Shown here: positions 1-8,844 of the stretch, in pieces | Layout of the letters: every line of letters starts with the position of its first letter | Numbering within the stretch: position 1 is the stretch's first letter | Source: Sphingomonas sp. CL5.1 | Lineage (GTDB): Bacteria; Pseudomonadota; Alphaproteobacteria; Sphingomonadales; Sphingomonadaceae | DNA: 64,000 nt | Assembly: GCF_013344685.1 (NCBI RefSeq) | Contig: NZ_CP050137.1 | Coordinates: 1,678,001-1,742,000, forward strand | Reading direction: 5' to 3' | Notes under the pieces: model-generated | What the model saw: only the letters and a program-made list of their open reading frames with translations | Database searches by the model: none | What the model was told of the DNA's origin: nothing | Position numbers and translations under genes: made by a program

Positions 1-772
1 CTGGATGCGCGACATGGAGGATGGCATCCCGCCCTCGCAATCGGTGGGGGCGAAGGTCGCTTTCTTCAGCCTTGAAATGTCGGCCGACCAGCTCGCGACG
101 CGCATCCTCGCCGAGCAATCGGGCATCAGCTCCGAGGCGCTACGCATGGGCAAGATCAGCCGCGCGGAGTTCGAGAAGCTGGCGACGGCGGCGGCGGAGC
201 TGGAGAACCTGCCGCTGTTCATCGACGATACCGGCGGCCTGTCGATCGGCGCATTGCATACCCGCGTCCGCCGGCTCCAGCGGCGCCATAACAACGAGAT
301 CGGGCTGGTGGTGGTCGATTACCTCCAGCTCCTCACCGGCAGCGGCAAGTCGAGCGACGGCAATCGCGTGCAGGAAATCTCCGAAATCTCGCGCGGATTG
401 AAGACGCTGGCGAAGGACATGAACGTGCCGGTGCTGGCCCTCTCCCAGCTCAGCCGCGCGGTGGAGCAGCGCGAGGACAAGCGCCCGCAGCTATCGGACC
501 TGCGCGAATCCGGCTCGATCGAGCAGGACGCCGACATGGTGTGGTTCGTGTTCCGCGAGGATTATTACGTCGCGCAGAAGGAGCCGAAGCGCCCGATGGA
601 GGGCGACGACAGCAAGGTGTTCGAGGACCATGCGCAATGGGCGACGAACATGGAGCGGGTGTTCGGCCTCGCCGAATTGATCGTCGCCAAGCAGCGCCAC
701 GGCGCGACGGGCAAGGTGGTGCTGAAATTCGATCCGACGATCACGCGCTTCAGCGACTACGCCGGCTATTGA
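1..772 (+). CDS. dnaB: Replicative DNA helicase DnaB, C-terminal part (5' partial)
   Basis: This is the RecA-like ATPase half of the hexameric helicase that unwinds DNA ahead of the replication fork. The reading frame is already open at the left edge (codons begin at base 2), so the start and the Walker A loop lie outside the window; 255 residues are visible. The SLEMS motif (residues 22-26), the Walker B strand VVVDYLQLL (about 102-110), the ALSQLSR motif (about 145-151), the DADMVWFVFRED segment (about 175-186) and the KQRHGATG finger near residue 230 are all intact. The frame ends in a normal TGA. A cupin gene follows after 12 bp on the same strand. The identification is secure; only the N-terminal portion is missing. 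Confidence 0.95.
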   Translation, partial: WMRDMEDGIPPSQSVGAKVAFFSLEMSADQLATRILAEQSGISSEALRMGKISRAEFEKLATAAAELENLPLFIDDTGGLSIGALHTRVRRLQRRHNNEIGLVVVDYLQLLTGSGKSSDGNRVQEISEISRGLKTLAKDMNVPVLALSQLSRAVEQREDKRPQLSDLRESGSIEQDADMVWFVFREDYYVAQKEPKRPMEGDDSKVFEDHAQWATNMERVFGLAELIVAKQRHGATGKVVLKFDPTITRFSDYAGY

Positions 773-784
773 GGAGGGCGGGGG

Positions 785-1231
785 ATGCCGCGGATCGACC
801 TTGCGACGGTTCCGGGGCGGACCGGCAGCGGCTATCCCGCGCCGTTCGACCGCGCGGCCGGCGCGCGCGTCTATCGCCGGCTGGAGGGGCCGGGCGGGAT
901 CACCGATTTCAACGTCACCCATGTCGAGCTGCCCGAAGGCGCGTGGTCCAGCCAGCGCCATTGGCATGAGGCGGAGGACGAGTTCCTCGTCATGCTGGAC
1001 GGGGCGGCGACGCTGGTCGACAATGACGGAGAGACCCCGCTCGGGGCGGGCGATTGCGTCGCCTTTCCCAAGGGCGACGGCAACGGGCATCACCTGATCG
1101 GCGGGCCGGGCGGCTGCGTGTTCGTCGTGTGGGGCGTGCCGGAGGCGTCGGCGTGCCATTATCCCGATATCGACCTCGCGCTCGACGGGGCGACCGGGCA
1201 ATACAGGCACAAGGACGGGACGTCCTACTGA
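785..1231 (+). CDS. Cupin-domain protein
   Basis: This is a 148-residue single-domain cupin, a small beta-barrel usually built round one metal ion. The first cupin motif is visible as H59-W-H61 followed by acidic residues at 62-66, and the second as CVAFPKGDGNGHH near residues 91-103, so the metal-binding histidines are kept. There is no signal peptide, so it is probably cytosolic. The ATG lies 12 bp after the dnaB stop with a GGAGGGCGGGGG stretch just before it, which gives a good ribosome site and suggests readthrough from dnaB. The substrate cannot be told from sequence; cupins of this size include sugar isomerases, dioxygenases and simple binding proteins. Confidence 0.8.
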   Translation: MPRIDLATVPGRTGSGYPAPFDRAAGARVYRRLEGPGGITDFNVTHVELPEGAWSSQRHWHEAEDEFLVMLDGAATLVDNDGETPLGAGDCVAFPKGDGNGHHLIGGPGGCVFVVWGVPEASACHYPDIDLALDGATGQYRHKDGTSY

Positions 1232-1250
1232 ACGCCCTCCGGCGCCGCCT

Positions 1251-1481
1251 TCACCGCCGCCGCAGCCACGCCACCAGCCCGGCCGCCAGCGCATTGAGCG
1301 CCGCCGCGCCCGCCGCGATCCACAGCAAGGTCGTCGTCCACCCGCCCGCGCAGGCGTCGCCGGCCCGCGGCGCGCATTCCCCGGCGAAGGCGCTGAGCAT
1401 CATCAGCCCGGCGAGCAGCCAGATCGTCGCGGTGAGCGCCCATCCAAGGCCGGTGAGATTCTCGCGTGGCATCGGGCCCAT
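1251..1481 (-). CDS. Small two-helix membrane protein, function unknown
   Basis: This is a 76-residue protein with two hydrophobic segments (about residues 13-34 and 49-71). They are separated by a short loop that carries two cysteines (CAPRAGDAC) which could form a periplasmic disulfide. The C-terminus ends in three arginines, consistent with a cytoplasmic tail. It starts 3 bp downstream of the cysH stop on the same strand, so it may be the last gene of the sulfate-assimilation operon. I do not recognise the family. The hydrophobic pattern and spacing argue for a real gene, but a chance frame in GC-rich DNA cannot be excluded. Confidence 0.5.
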   Translation of the reverse strand: MGPMPRENLTGLGWALTATIWLLAGLMMLSAFAGECAPRAGDACAGGWTTTLLWIAAGAAALNALAAGLVAWLRRR

Positions 1482-1484
1482 CGC

Positions 1485-2243
1485 CTAGAACACCGGCTCC
1501 TCGCCGGGCCTGGTCGGCAGATGGATGCCGCATTCCACCTTGTCCCAGCCGCGCCAGCGGCCGGCGCGCGGGTCCTCGCCCGGTAGCACCTTCGACGTGC
1601 AGGGCTTGCAGCCGATCGAGGGATAGCCGTCCGCTTCCAGCGGGTGCCGGGGGAGTTCGTGCATCTCGAAGTAAGCGTCGAGCCGTGCCTTGTCCCAATC
1701 CGCCAGCGGGTTGAGCTTCAGCCGCCCCTCGTCGATCTCGAAGCGCGGGATGCCGATGCGCGTCTTCGACTGGAAGCCCTTGCGCCCGGAAATCCACGCG
1801 TCGAACGGCAGCAGCGCGCGGCGCAGCGGCTCCACCTTGCGGATCTCGCAGCAGCCGTCCGGGTCATAGGACCAGCGCAGGCCGTTGGCGTCCTTCGCCG
1901 CGAGGATGCGCGGATCGGGGCGATAGACGCGCAGATCGGTGAGGCCGAGCTGCTCGGACAGCGCGTCGCGATATTCCAGCGTCTCGCCGAACATCTTCTG
2001 CGTGTTGGTGAAGATGACGGGAACGTCGCGATCGACCCGCGCGATCATGTGCAGCAGCACGGCGGATTCGGCGCCGAACGACGATACCGCAGCGATCCGC
2101 CCCTTCAACTCGCCGCCGAGCAGCTCCGCCAGCATGTCCTGCGTCGGGACGCCGGCGAAGCGCGCCTCATAGACCGCCGCGTCGGCGGCGGTGAAGGGCG
2201 TCACGTCGATCGTGTCGAGCGCGCGCGCCGCCGCCTCAGCCAT
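1485..2243 (-). CDS. cysH: Phosphoadenylyl/adenylyl-sulfate reductase
   Basis: The enzyme reduces activated sulfate (APS or PAPS) to sulfite in assimilatory sulfate reduction, with thioredoxin as donor. The 252-residue protein has the PP-loop-like SSFGAES motif (residues 54-60), the C131-C132 pair, C212-x2-C215, and the catalytic ECGIH tail with C238. The CC...CxxC set binds a [4Fe-4S] cluster in adenylyl-sulfate (APS) reductases and is absent from the classic enterobacterial PAPS enzyme, so APS is the likelier substrate. The ATG at 2243 overlaps the stop of the DUF934 gene by 8 bp. A longer open frame upstream is low-complexity and shadows DUF934, so it was not used. It acts with the cysI-type gene two genes upstream. 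Confidence 0.93.
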   Translation of the reverse strand: MAEAAARALDTIDVTPFTAADAAVYEARFAGVPTQDMLAELLGGELKGRIAAVSSFGAESAVLLHMIARVDRDVPVIFTNTQKMFGETLEYRDALSEQLGLTDLRVYRPDPRILAAKDANGLRWSYDPDGCCEIRKVEPLRRALLPFDAWISGRKGFQSKTRIGIPRFEIDEGRLKLNPLADWDKARLDAYFEMHELPRHPLEADGYPSIGCKPCTSKVLPGEDPRAGRWRGWDKVECGIHLPTRPGEEPVF

Positions 2244-2664
2244 GGCGCAGCTTCCACACCGGCACGGCGTCGTCGGCGGCGGTCTGGTAGCGATAGTCGT
2301 AGCGTTCCAGCGCGGCGCGCAGCACCTCCCGGTCGATCGGCGCGTCGGGTGCGAAGCTGTCGAAGCCGCAGCGGCGCATATGATCCATCTGGTCGACCAG
2401 CACGTCGCCGGTGGCGCGCAGCTCGCCCGTGTATCCCGCCTCGCGCAGGATGCGGGCGGAGGAATAGCCGCGCCCATCGCGGAAGCGCGGGAAATCCACC
2501 TCGATCAGCCTGATATGGTCGAGATGCGGCAGCAGCAGCCGCGCGTCCTCGCCCGCCTCCAGCAGCACGGCGGAGGAATTGGTCTGGTCGAGGAAGGCGT
2601 CGAGCGTCACCGCCGGCTCCTCGGTCGGCTCGTCGTCGCGGAAGCGGAGATAATCGTCACCCAT
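2236..2664 (-). CDS. DUF934 family protein of the sulfite reductase operon
   Basis: This is a 142-residue cytosolic protein matching DUF934, a family found almost only beside sulfite reductase and cysH in proteobacteria. Its sequence holds the family-typical run HIRLIEVDFPRFRDGRGYS (about residues 49-67) and the LRATGDVLVDQ stretch (about 82-92). It overlaps the sulfite reductase gene by 8 bp upstream and cysH by 8 bp downstream, so the three are almost certainly translated together. No catalytic motif is evident. It may be an accessory factor for sulfite reductase assembly or electron delivery, but that is inference from context. Confidence 0.88.
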   Translation of the reverse strand: MGDDYLRFRDDEPTEEPAVTLDAFLDQTNSSAVLLEAGEDARLLLPHLDHIRLIEVDFPRFRDGRGYSSARILREAGYTGELRATGDVLVDQMDHMRRCGFDSFAPDAPIDREVLRAALERYDYRYQTAADDAVPVWKLRHG

Positions 2665-4291
2665 AGATCGCCTCCTTGAACGGCTCGAACCCGACGCGGC
2701 GATAGGTGTCGAGGAAGCGTTCCCCGTCCTCCCGCATCTCGAGATATTTGTCCGTCACGCGCTCGACCGCATCGACCACGCCCTCCTCGTCGAAGCCGGG
2801 GCCGGTGATCTTGGCCTGCGTCGTGTCCTCCGCGCCCGATCCGCCGAGCAGGAGCTGGTAATTCTCGGTGCCCTTCCGATCGACGCCGAGGATGCCGATG
2901 TGGCCAGCGTGGTGGTGGCCGCAGGCGTTGATGCAGCCGGAGATCTTGATCTTCAGCTCGCCGAGATCGCGCTGGCGGTCGATATCGGCGAAGCGCTGCT
3001 GGATCTTCTGCGCGACCGGGATCGAGCGCGCATTGGCGAGGCTGCAATAATCGAGGCCGGGGCAGGCGATGACGTCGGTGATGAGATCGAGGTTCGCCTC
3101 GGCCAGCCCCGCCGCGACGAGCGCCTGCCAGACGGCATGGAGATCGATCTTGCGGACGTGGGGCAGCACCAGATTCTGCGCATGGCTCGCGCGCAACTCG
3201 TCGAAGCTGTAGCGTTCGGCGAGATCGGCCACCACGTCCATCTGCCCGGCGCTGATGTCCCCGCCGATGCCGCCGATCGGCTTGAGGCTGATATTGGCGA
3301 TCGCATAGCCGGGCGCCTTGTGCGCGACGGTCTGGCGATCGACCCACAAGGCGAAGGCGGGGTCGGAACGGTCGATCGCGTCCGGCAGGCCGGTTTCGAA
3401 CGGCGGCGGCGTGAAACAGGCCGCGATGCGGTCATATTCCGCCTGCGGGAAATCGGTCGCGAGCGTCAGGAAATGCTCGAACGCCTCCTCCACCTGACGG
3501 CGGAACTCCTCCTCGCCGAGCTGGTGGACGAGGATCTTCATGCGCTGCTTGTGGATGTTGTCGCGGCGCGCGTTCAGGTTCCACACGCGCAGGATCGCCT
3601 GGAGATAGGAGAAGATCTGCGACGCCGGGCAGAAGTCGCGAATCTTGTAGGCGATGAACGGCGTGCGGCCCATGCCGCCGCCGGCATAGACCTCGAAACC
3701 CTCCTCGCCCGCTTCGTTGCGCACGATGCGCAGCGCGCAATCGTGCCAGCGCAGCGCGGCGCGGTCGGCCGGCGCGGCGATGACGCAGATCTTGAACTTG
3801 CGCGGCAGGTAGCTGAACTCGGGGTGGAAGCTGGTCGCCTGCCGCAGCAGCTCGGCCCAGGGGCGCGGATCGCAGATCTCGTCGGCGACGGCGCCCGCAT
3901 ATTGGTCGGCGGAGATGTTGCGGATGCTCTCGCCGCTGGTCTGGATCGCGTGCATCTCCACCGTCGCCAGCTCGGCGAGGATGTCGGCGGCCTGCTCCAG
4001 CTTGATCCAGTTGTACTGGATGTTCTGGCGCGTGGTGAAATGGCCGTAGCCGCGATCGTATTTGCGCGCGATATGCGCCAGCATCCGCATCTGCCGGCTG
4101 TTCAGCGTGCCATAGGGGATGGCGACGCGCAGCATATAGGCGTGGAGCTGGAGATACAGGCCGTTCTTGAGCCGGAGCGGCTTGAACTGGTCGTCGGTCA
4201 TCTGGCCGGCGAGGCGGCGGCGGGCCTGATCGCGGAATTCCTCGACGCGCGCGTCGACGATCGCCTGATCGTATTTGTCGTAGCGGTACAT
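2657..4291 (-). CDS. cysI: Sulfite reductase hemoprotein (nitrite/sulfite reductase family)
   Basis: This enzyme carries out the six-electron reduction of sulfite to sulfide on a coupled siroheme-[4Fe-4S] centre. The protein is 544 residues long, with the usual two-fold repeated ferredoxin-like/siroheme domains. The cluster ligands are C410-x5-C416 and C453-x3-C457, and the downstream GHHHAGHIGILG segment is typical of the family. TTRQNIQY (about residues 86-93) is the siroheme/substrate loop. The ATG at 4291 was chosen because it gives the normal length and abuts the stop of the DUF2849 gene; the longer open frame in front of it is arginine-rich shadow. No flavoprotein (cysJ) is present, so the electron donor is probably ferredoxin or encoded elsewhere. 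Confidence 0.93.
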   Translation of the reverse strand: MYRYDKYDQAIVDARVEEFRDQARRRLAGQMTDDQFKPLRLKNGLYLQLHAYMLRVAIPYGTLNSRQMRMLAHIARKYDRGYGHFTTRQNIQYNWIKLEQAADILAELATVEMHAIQTSGESIRNISADQYAGAVADEICDPRPWAELLRQATSFHPEFSYLPRKFKICVIAAPADRAALRWHDCALRIVRNEAGEEGFEVYAGGGMGRTPFIAYKIRDFCPASQIFSYLQAILRVWNLNARRDNIHKQRMKILVHQLGEEEFRRQVEEAFEHFLTLATDFPQAEYDRIAACFTPPPFETGLPDAIDRSDPAFALWVDRQTVAHKAPGYAIANISLKPIGGIGGDISAGQMDVVADLAERYSFDELRASHAQNLVLPHVRKIDLHAVWQALVAAGLAEANLDLITDVIACPGLDYCSLANARSIPVAQKIQQRFADIDRQRDLGELKIKISGCINACGHHHAGHIGILGVDRKGTENYQLLLGGSGAEDTTQAKITGPGFDEEGVVDAVERVTDKYLEMREDGERFLDTYRRVGFEPFKEAIYG

Positions 4292-4587
4292 CAGATCACC
4301 CAGCTTCCGGCGTTGGGATCGGCCGGCTTCAACGTCAGGTCGGGGCGCACGGTGGGGCCGAGCGCGCGGATACGGTCCTTGATATGCGCGGGGCGGGGGC
4401 CTTCGGGCGTCATCGTCGCGTCGATGATCGTGCCGCCGTTGACCCGGCACGCGCCGTCCTCGGCATGCAGGATCGCCTCGCCACGATCGCCGACGTCCAC
4501 CGCATCCTCGACATGGCGCGACCAGCCGTCGCCGGTCCACCAGATCACGTCGCCGGTGGGAAGATCGTTTCCGGTAAGCAGTTTCAC
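4291..4587 (-). CDS. DUF2849 family small protein
   Basis: This 98-residue protein resembles DUF2849, a small family encoded in alphaproteobacterial sulfate-assimilation operons between the uroporphyrinogen methyltransferase and sulfite reductase genes. The start is a GTG at 4587 that overlaps the cobA stop in the sequence GTGA, a translational-coupling arrangement. The next gene begins at its stop codon. The protein opens with VKLLTGNDLPTGDVIWW and is rich in acidic residues, with no membrane segment. Its role is unknown; position alone ties it to siroheme or sulfite reductase function. Confidence 0.82.
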   Translation of the reverse strand: MKLLTGNDLPTGDVIWWTGDGWSRHVEDAVDVGDRGEAILHAEDGACRVNGGTIIDATMTPEGPRPAHIKDRIRALGPTVRPDLTLKPADPNAGSWVI

Positions 4588-5372
4588 GCGATATTCTCCG
4601 CAACCCTGGCCCAGCGCGCGAGCTTGTCCTCGGCGTCGCTCAGCTCGACCACCTCGCCGACGACGATGATCGCCGGGCTGCCGACATTCTCGCGCGCCAT
4701 CATCGGGCCGAGATCGGCGAGCAACGTCCTGAGCGCGCGGCTGCCGGCGAGCGTGCCTTTCTCCAGCACCGCGACCGGCATGTCCGGCGCGACGCCGTCG
4801 GCCATCAATTTGTCCGCGATCTGCTCGGCGGTGGCGACGCCCATGTAGATCACGAGCGTGCGGCCCTGCCCGGCGAGGCCGGACCAGTCCTGCTCGCTCA
4901 GCCCCTTGCACTGGCCGGCGACGAAGCTGACCGCGCTGGCATGATCGCGATGGGTGAGCGGCAGCATCGCCTCCGCGGCGCAGCCGAGCGCGGCCGAGAC
5001 GCCGGGGATCACCTCGACGGGAAGGCCGGCGGCGCGCACCGCCTCGACCTCCTCGCCGCCGCGGCCGAAGATGAAGGGATCGCCGCCCTTCAGGCGCACC
5101 ACCACGCTGCCCGCCTTCACATGCGCGACGATCAGCGCGTTGATCGCCTCCTGCGGCAATGTGTGTCGCGCACGGCGCTTGGCGACCGAGATGCGCTGCG
5201 CCTCCGGCGGCGCGAGATCGAGCACGCGCGGGTCGATCAGCCCGTCGTGGACCACCACGTCGGCCTGTCGCAGCGCCTCCGCCGCGCGCAGCGTGAGCAG
5301 GCCGGGATCGCCGGGGCCGGCGCCGACAAGGATGACGCGGCCGCGCGCGTCCGGATCGAGAAGGGTCGCCAT
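4584..5372 (-). CDS. cobA: Uroporphyrinogen-III C-methyltransferase (SUMT)
   Basis: The enzyme methylates uroporphyrinogen III twice with SAM to give precorrin-2, the branch point to siroheme (needed by the sulfite reductase in this operon) and cobalamin. The 262-residue protein has the family motifs VGAGPGDPGLLTLRA (residues 16-30), RLKGGDPFIFGRGGEE (about 93-108) and the VIPGVSAA loop (about 120-127). It has only the methyltransferase domain; the dehydrogenase/ferrochelatase half of CysG is missing and must be encoded elsewhere. It is the first gene of the five-gene minus-strand operon, and its promoter must lie in the 116-bp gap before the divergent DUF885 gene. Confidence 0.92.
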   Translation of the reverse strand: MATLLDPDARGRVILVGAGPGDPGLLTLRAAEALRQADVVVHDGLIDPRVLDLAPPEAQRISVAKRRARHTLPQEAINALIVAHVKAGSVVVRLKGGDPFIFGRGGEEVEAVRAAGLPVEVIPGVSAALGCAAEAMLPLTHRDHASAVSFVAGQCKGLSEQDWSGLAGQGRTLVIYMGVATAEQIADKLMADGVAPDMPVAVLEKGTLAGSRALRTLLADLGPMMARENVGSPAIIVVGEVVELSDAEDKLARWARVAENIA

Positions 5373-5488
5373 AGTGGAGCGCAGATGGCCTCCGCCGGCG
5401 CGGGCGGCAAATGAGGCTTGCTTTGCGGCGGCCTAGACCAGCTTTTCTCTACCCCGGAAGTGTTATATTCCGCTGGCACACTTCAAGG

Positions 5489-7324
5489 ATGAGGATCACG
5501 CCCTTGCGTAACTTGCTTGCCGCCGCGCTTCTGGCCGGCGCCGCCTTTGCCGTTCCCGCCGCCGCCATCGCGCAGGCGGTCCCGCCGCCCGCGCCGCAGC
5601 CGGGCGACGGGCCGGAGGACGCCGCGCTCAAGCAGCTGTTCCACGACAGCGACGAGGCGAGCCTCCGGCGCAATCCGATCCAGGGCATCTTTCGTGGCGA
5701 CCTGCGCTATGCCGCGCATCTCGGCAATTACCTGACCGACGCTTATTACGCCGCCGAGCAGAAGGCGTCGGAGGACGATCTCGCCGGGCTGAAGCGGATC
5801 GACCGGGCGAAGCTGACCCATGTCGACCAGATCGCCTATGACGTGTTCGAGAACCAGACCGAGATCGCGCTGCGCGGCTTCGCGCCGGACATCCTGACGC
5901 CGCAGAAGCTGCGGCCGCTCGATCACTTCTTCGGCTTCCAGACCTTCTATCCCGATTTCGCGTCCGGGCAGGGCGCCGCGCCGTTCAAGACGCTGGCCGA
6001 TTACGAGAACAACCTGACGCGCAACCGCGAATATGCCGAGATCCTCGATCGCGCGATCGGGCTGTTCCGGCAGGGCGAGAAGGCGAACATCGTCCAGCCC
6101 AAGCTGGTCGTGCGCAACATGATCGAGCAGTTCGACAACCTCATCAATCAGGGCGTCGAGGGATCGGTGTTCTACGCGCCGGTGAAGAAATTCCCCGATA
6201 CCGTCCCGGCCGCCGATCAGGCACGGCTGCGCGCGGCCTATGCGGCGCAGATCCGCGACGTGCTGATCCCGGCGCACAAGAGGATGCGCGATTTCCTCGC
6301 CAATGAATATCTCGCCCATGCGCGCGACAGCGTGGGGCTGTCGGCGATGCCGGGCGGGGCGAGGCTCTACAGCTATCTGATCGAGGAGAATACGACGCTG
6401 CCGCTGAAGGCGGAGGACGTCCATCAGCTCGGCCTCAGGGAGGTGGCGCGCATCCGCGCCGAGATGGAGGTGCAGAAGGACAAGACGGGCTTCAAGGGCA
6501 CGCTGGCCGATTTCTTCACCTTCATGCGCACCGACAAGAAGTTCCAGCCGACCTCCGCCGAGCAGCTCCGCGAAGGCTATGAGGCGATCGGCCGGCGCGT
6601 CGATGCGCGGGTGCGCGAGCAATTCTCGCTGATCCCCAAGACCCCGCTCGAGATCCGCCCGGTGCCGGCGTACAAGGAAAAGACCGAGGCGGGCGGATCG
6701 TACAACCCCGGCACGCCGGACGGATCGCGGCCCGGCATCTTCTACTACAACACCTATGACCTGCCCTCGCGTTACATGTGGGAGATGGAGACGCTGTATC
6801 TGCACGAGGCGGTGCCGGGGCATCACTTCCAGATCAGCATCGCGCAGGAGAATGCGGCGTTGCCGGCGTTCATGCGCTTCGGCGGCAACACCGCCTATGC
6901 CGAGGGCTGGGGGCTGTATGCCGAGAGCCTGTGGCACGATCTGGGCATGGAGACCGATCCCTGGCAGCGGATGGGCGGCCTCAACGACGAGATGCTGCGC
7001 GCGATGCGGCTGGTGGTCGACACCGGCATCCATGCGAAGGGCTGGACCCGCGACCAGTCGATCCAGTACATGCTCGATAATTCCCCGATGGCGCGCACCG
7101 ACGCCACCGCCGAGGTGGAGCGCTATATCGCCATTCCGGGCCAGGCGCTGGCATATAAGATCGGGCAGCTCACCATCTCGCGGCTGAAGGCGGGCGCGAA
7201 GGCGGCGCTCGGCGACCGGTTCGATCCGCGCGCCTTCCATGCACAGGTGCTCGATACCGGCGCGCTGCCGATGCCGGTGTTGGAGCAGAAGATCGACGCC
7301 TGGGTGAAGGCGGGGGGCAAGTAA
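5489..7324 (+). CDS. DUF885 family secreted hydrolase (putative metallopeptidase)
   Basis: This 611-residue protein has a signal peptide (basic start RITPLRN, a hydrophobic core, cleavage after AIA or AQA near residue 28), so it is probably periplasmic. The DUF885 family resembles zinc carboxypeptidases. Its hallmark is HEAVPGHH (encoded near 6800), where an HExxxGHH pattern supplies likely metal ligands. A second conserved stretch is GNTAYAEGWGLYAE, with the downstream glutamates. Sphingomonads carry many paralogues. The ATG at 5489 was preferred to an in-frame ATG at 5411 because the signal peptide begins there. The substrate is unknown. The gene is transcribed away from the cobA operon. 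Confidence 0.85.
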   Translation: MRITPLRNLLAAALLAGAAFAVPAAAIAQAVPPPAPQPGDGPEDAALKQLFHDSDEASLRRNPIQGIFRGDLRYAAHLGNYLTDAYYAAEQKASEDDLAGLKRIDRAKLTHVDQIAYDVFENQTEIALRGFAPDILTPQKLRPLDHFFGFQTFYPDFASGQGAAPFKTLADYENNLTRNREYAEILDRAIGLFRQGEKANIVQPKLVVRNMIEQFDNLINQGVEGSVFYAPVKKFPDTVPAADQARLRAAYAAQIRDVLIPAHKRMRDFLANEYLAHARDSVGLSAMPGGARLYSYLIEENTTLPLKAEDVHQLGLREVARIRAEMEVQKDKTGFKGTLADFFTFMRTDKKFQPTSAEQLREGYEAIGRRVDARVREQFSLIPKTPLEIRPVPAYKEKTEAGGSYNPGTPDGSRPGIFYYNTYDLPSRYMWEMETLYLHEAVPGHHFQISIAQENAALPAFMRFGGNTAYAEGWGLYAESLWHDLGMETDPWQRMGGLNDEMLRAMRLVVDTGIHAKGWTRDQSIQYMLDNSPMARTDATAEVERYIAIPGQALAYKIGQLTISRLKAGAKAALGDRFDPRAFHAQVLDTGALPMPVLEQKIDAWVKAGGK

Positions 7325-7346
7325 TCCTCTCCCTCGCTCCTTCTCC

Positions 7347-7372
7347 GTCATTCCGGCTTTCGCCGGGGTGAC
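7347..7372. repeat. REP-like hairpin between DUF885 gene and astD
   Basis: An imperfect palindrome (GTCATTCCGGC, loop TTTC, then GCCGGGGTGAC) fills most of the gap between two convergent genes. It has the look of the extragenic GTCATTCC...GGGGTGAC repeats scattered through sphingomonad genomes, and may also serve as a bidirectional transcription stop. Related but not identical elements occur at 15026-15050 and 30851-30876. Confidence 0.6.
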
Positions 7373-7383
7373 GGTGGGAGGCC

Positions 7384-8796
7384 TTACCCGTCCCTCAGGC
7401 CGATGCCGATCGTCGCGCGCGCGGCGTCGGCTTCGTTGCTCACCACCGGATAGGCGCAATAATCCGCCGCGTAATAGGCGCTGGGGCGGTGGTTGCCGGA
7501 CCAGCCGATGCCGCCGAACGGCGCCGAGGACGACGCGCCGTTGGTCGGCTTGTTCCAGTTGACGATCCCGGCCCGCGCGCGCGCCCAGAAACGGTCGAAC
7601 AATTGCGGCGTCTGGCTGATGAGCGAGGCGGACAGGCCGTAGCGCGTTTCGTTGGCCTCCGCGATCGCGGCGTCGAAATCGGCGCAGCGCGAGACTTGCA
7701 GGATCGGGCCGAACAACTCCATGTCGGGACGGTCGCGCACGCTGGTCACGTCGATCAGGCCCGGCAGCAGGAACGGCCGTGCCGGGTCCGGGCGCTCGAG
7801 GTGGCGGATCGGGCGGCCGCCCTTCATCAGCAGCGCGAGGAAGCTTTCGGTGAGCTGGTCGGCGGCGTCATTGTCGATCACCGGCCCCATGAACGGGGCG
7901 GGATTGGCGAACGGCTCGTCGACGATCAGCCGCGCGAGCAGCTTGCAAAGCTCCTCGATCAGCGGCTCGTAAAGCCTTTCCTCCACTATCAGCCGCCGCG
8001 CCGCCGTGCAACGCTGCCCGGCGGTGGTGAAGGCGGACTGGGCGATGAGCACGGCGGCCTGCCAGAGATCGGGCGTGTCCCACACCACGACCGGATTGTT
8101 GCCGCCCATCTCCAGCGCGAGGATCTTTTCCGGCTTCTCGGCGAAGGCGCGGTTCAACGCGAGGCCGGTGCGCGCCGAGCCGGTGAACAGCAGCCCGTCG
8201 ATCCCGTCGTGCGCGGCGAGCGCCTTGCCCTCGTCCGGCCCGCCGGTGACGAGGCGGATGCAGTTTTCCGGCACCCCCGCCTCGCGCAGGCAATCGACGA
8301 GGAAGGCGCCGGTCGCGGGGGTCTTCTCGGACGGCTTGAACACCACCGCATTGCCCGCGATCAGCGCGGGGACGATATGGCCGTTGGGCAGGTGCGCCGG
8401 GAAATTATACGGCCCCAGCACCGCCAGCACGCCATGCGGCTTGTGGCGCAGCGCCATGCGGCTGCCCATCGGCGAATCGAGCCGGCGCTGCGCGGTGCGC
8501 TCGGCATAGGCGCTGACCGAGATGTCGACCTTGGCGATGACCGAATCCACCTCGGTCCGCGCTTCCCACAGGGGCTTGCCCGTCTCGCGCGCGACCAGGT
8601 CGGCGAAGGCGTCGGCGCGGGCCCGGACGACATTGGCGAAGCGGCGCAGCGTCTCGATCCGCACGGTGAGCGCGCGCGCCGCCCAGCTCGCCCACCCGCC
8701 GCGCGCCGCCGCCACCTCGGCATCGACGTCGCTGATCGCGTCGCGCCACAATTCGGCGCCGCTTGCCGGCTCGAAGGAGACGAGTTCGGTGGCCAT
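7384..8796 (-). CDS. astD: N-succinylglutamate 5-semialdehyde dehydrogenase
   Basis: This NAD-dependent aldehyde dehydrogenase oxidises succinylglutamate semialdehyde to succinylglutamate, step four of the arginine succinyltransferase (AST) route. The 470-residue protein has the catalytic glutamate E229 in LALEMGGNNP and the catalytic cysteine C263 in FTTAGQRCTAARR. It also has the nucleotide-binding region GPYNFPAHLPNGH and the FTGS motif near 204-207. The overall pattern, including MGGNNP and GQRCTAARR, is that of AstD rather than of a generic aldehyde dehydrogenase. It lies 48 bp downstream of selO on the same strand, about 13 kb from astBA. Confidence 0.9.
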   Translation of the reverse strand: MATELVSFEPASGAELWRDAISDVDAEVAAARGGWASWAARALTVRIETLRRFANVVRARADAFADLVARETGKPLWEARTEVDSVIAKVDISVSAYAERTAQRRLDSPMGSRMALRHKPHGVLAVLGPYNFPAHLPNGHIVPALIAGNAVVFKPSEKTPATGAFLVDCLREAGVPENCIRLVTGGPDEGKALAAHDGIDGLLFTGSARTGLALNRAFAEKPEKILALEMGGNNPVVVWDTPDLWQAAVLIAQSAFTTAGQRCTAARRLIVEERLYEPLIEELCKLLARLIVDEPFANPAPFMGPVIDNDAADQLTESFLALLMKGGRPIRHLERPDPARPFLLPGLIDVTSVRDRPDMELFGPILQVSRCADFDAAIAEANETRYGLSASLISQTPQLFDRFWARARAGIVNWNKPTNGASSSAPFGGIGWSGNHRPSAYYAADYCAYPVVSNEADAARATIGIGLRDG

Positions 8797-8844
8797 CGGT
8801 CAGTCATTCCCCCCGCGAGATCGCGAGCGCGATTGTAGAGAAGA

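Noticed and set aside
2900..4669. Long open frame antisense to the sulfite reductase gene
   Set aside because: It is a shadow in GC-rich DNA; the minus strand has all sulfite reductase motifs and the antisense product resembles nothing.
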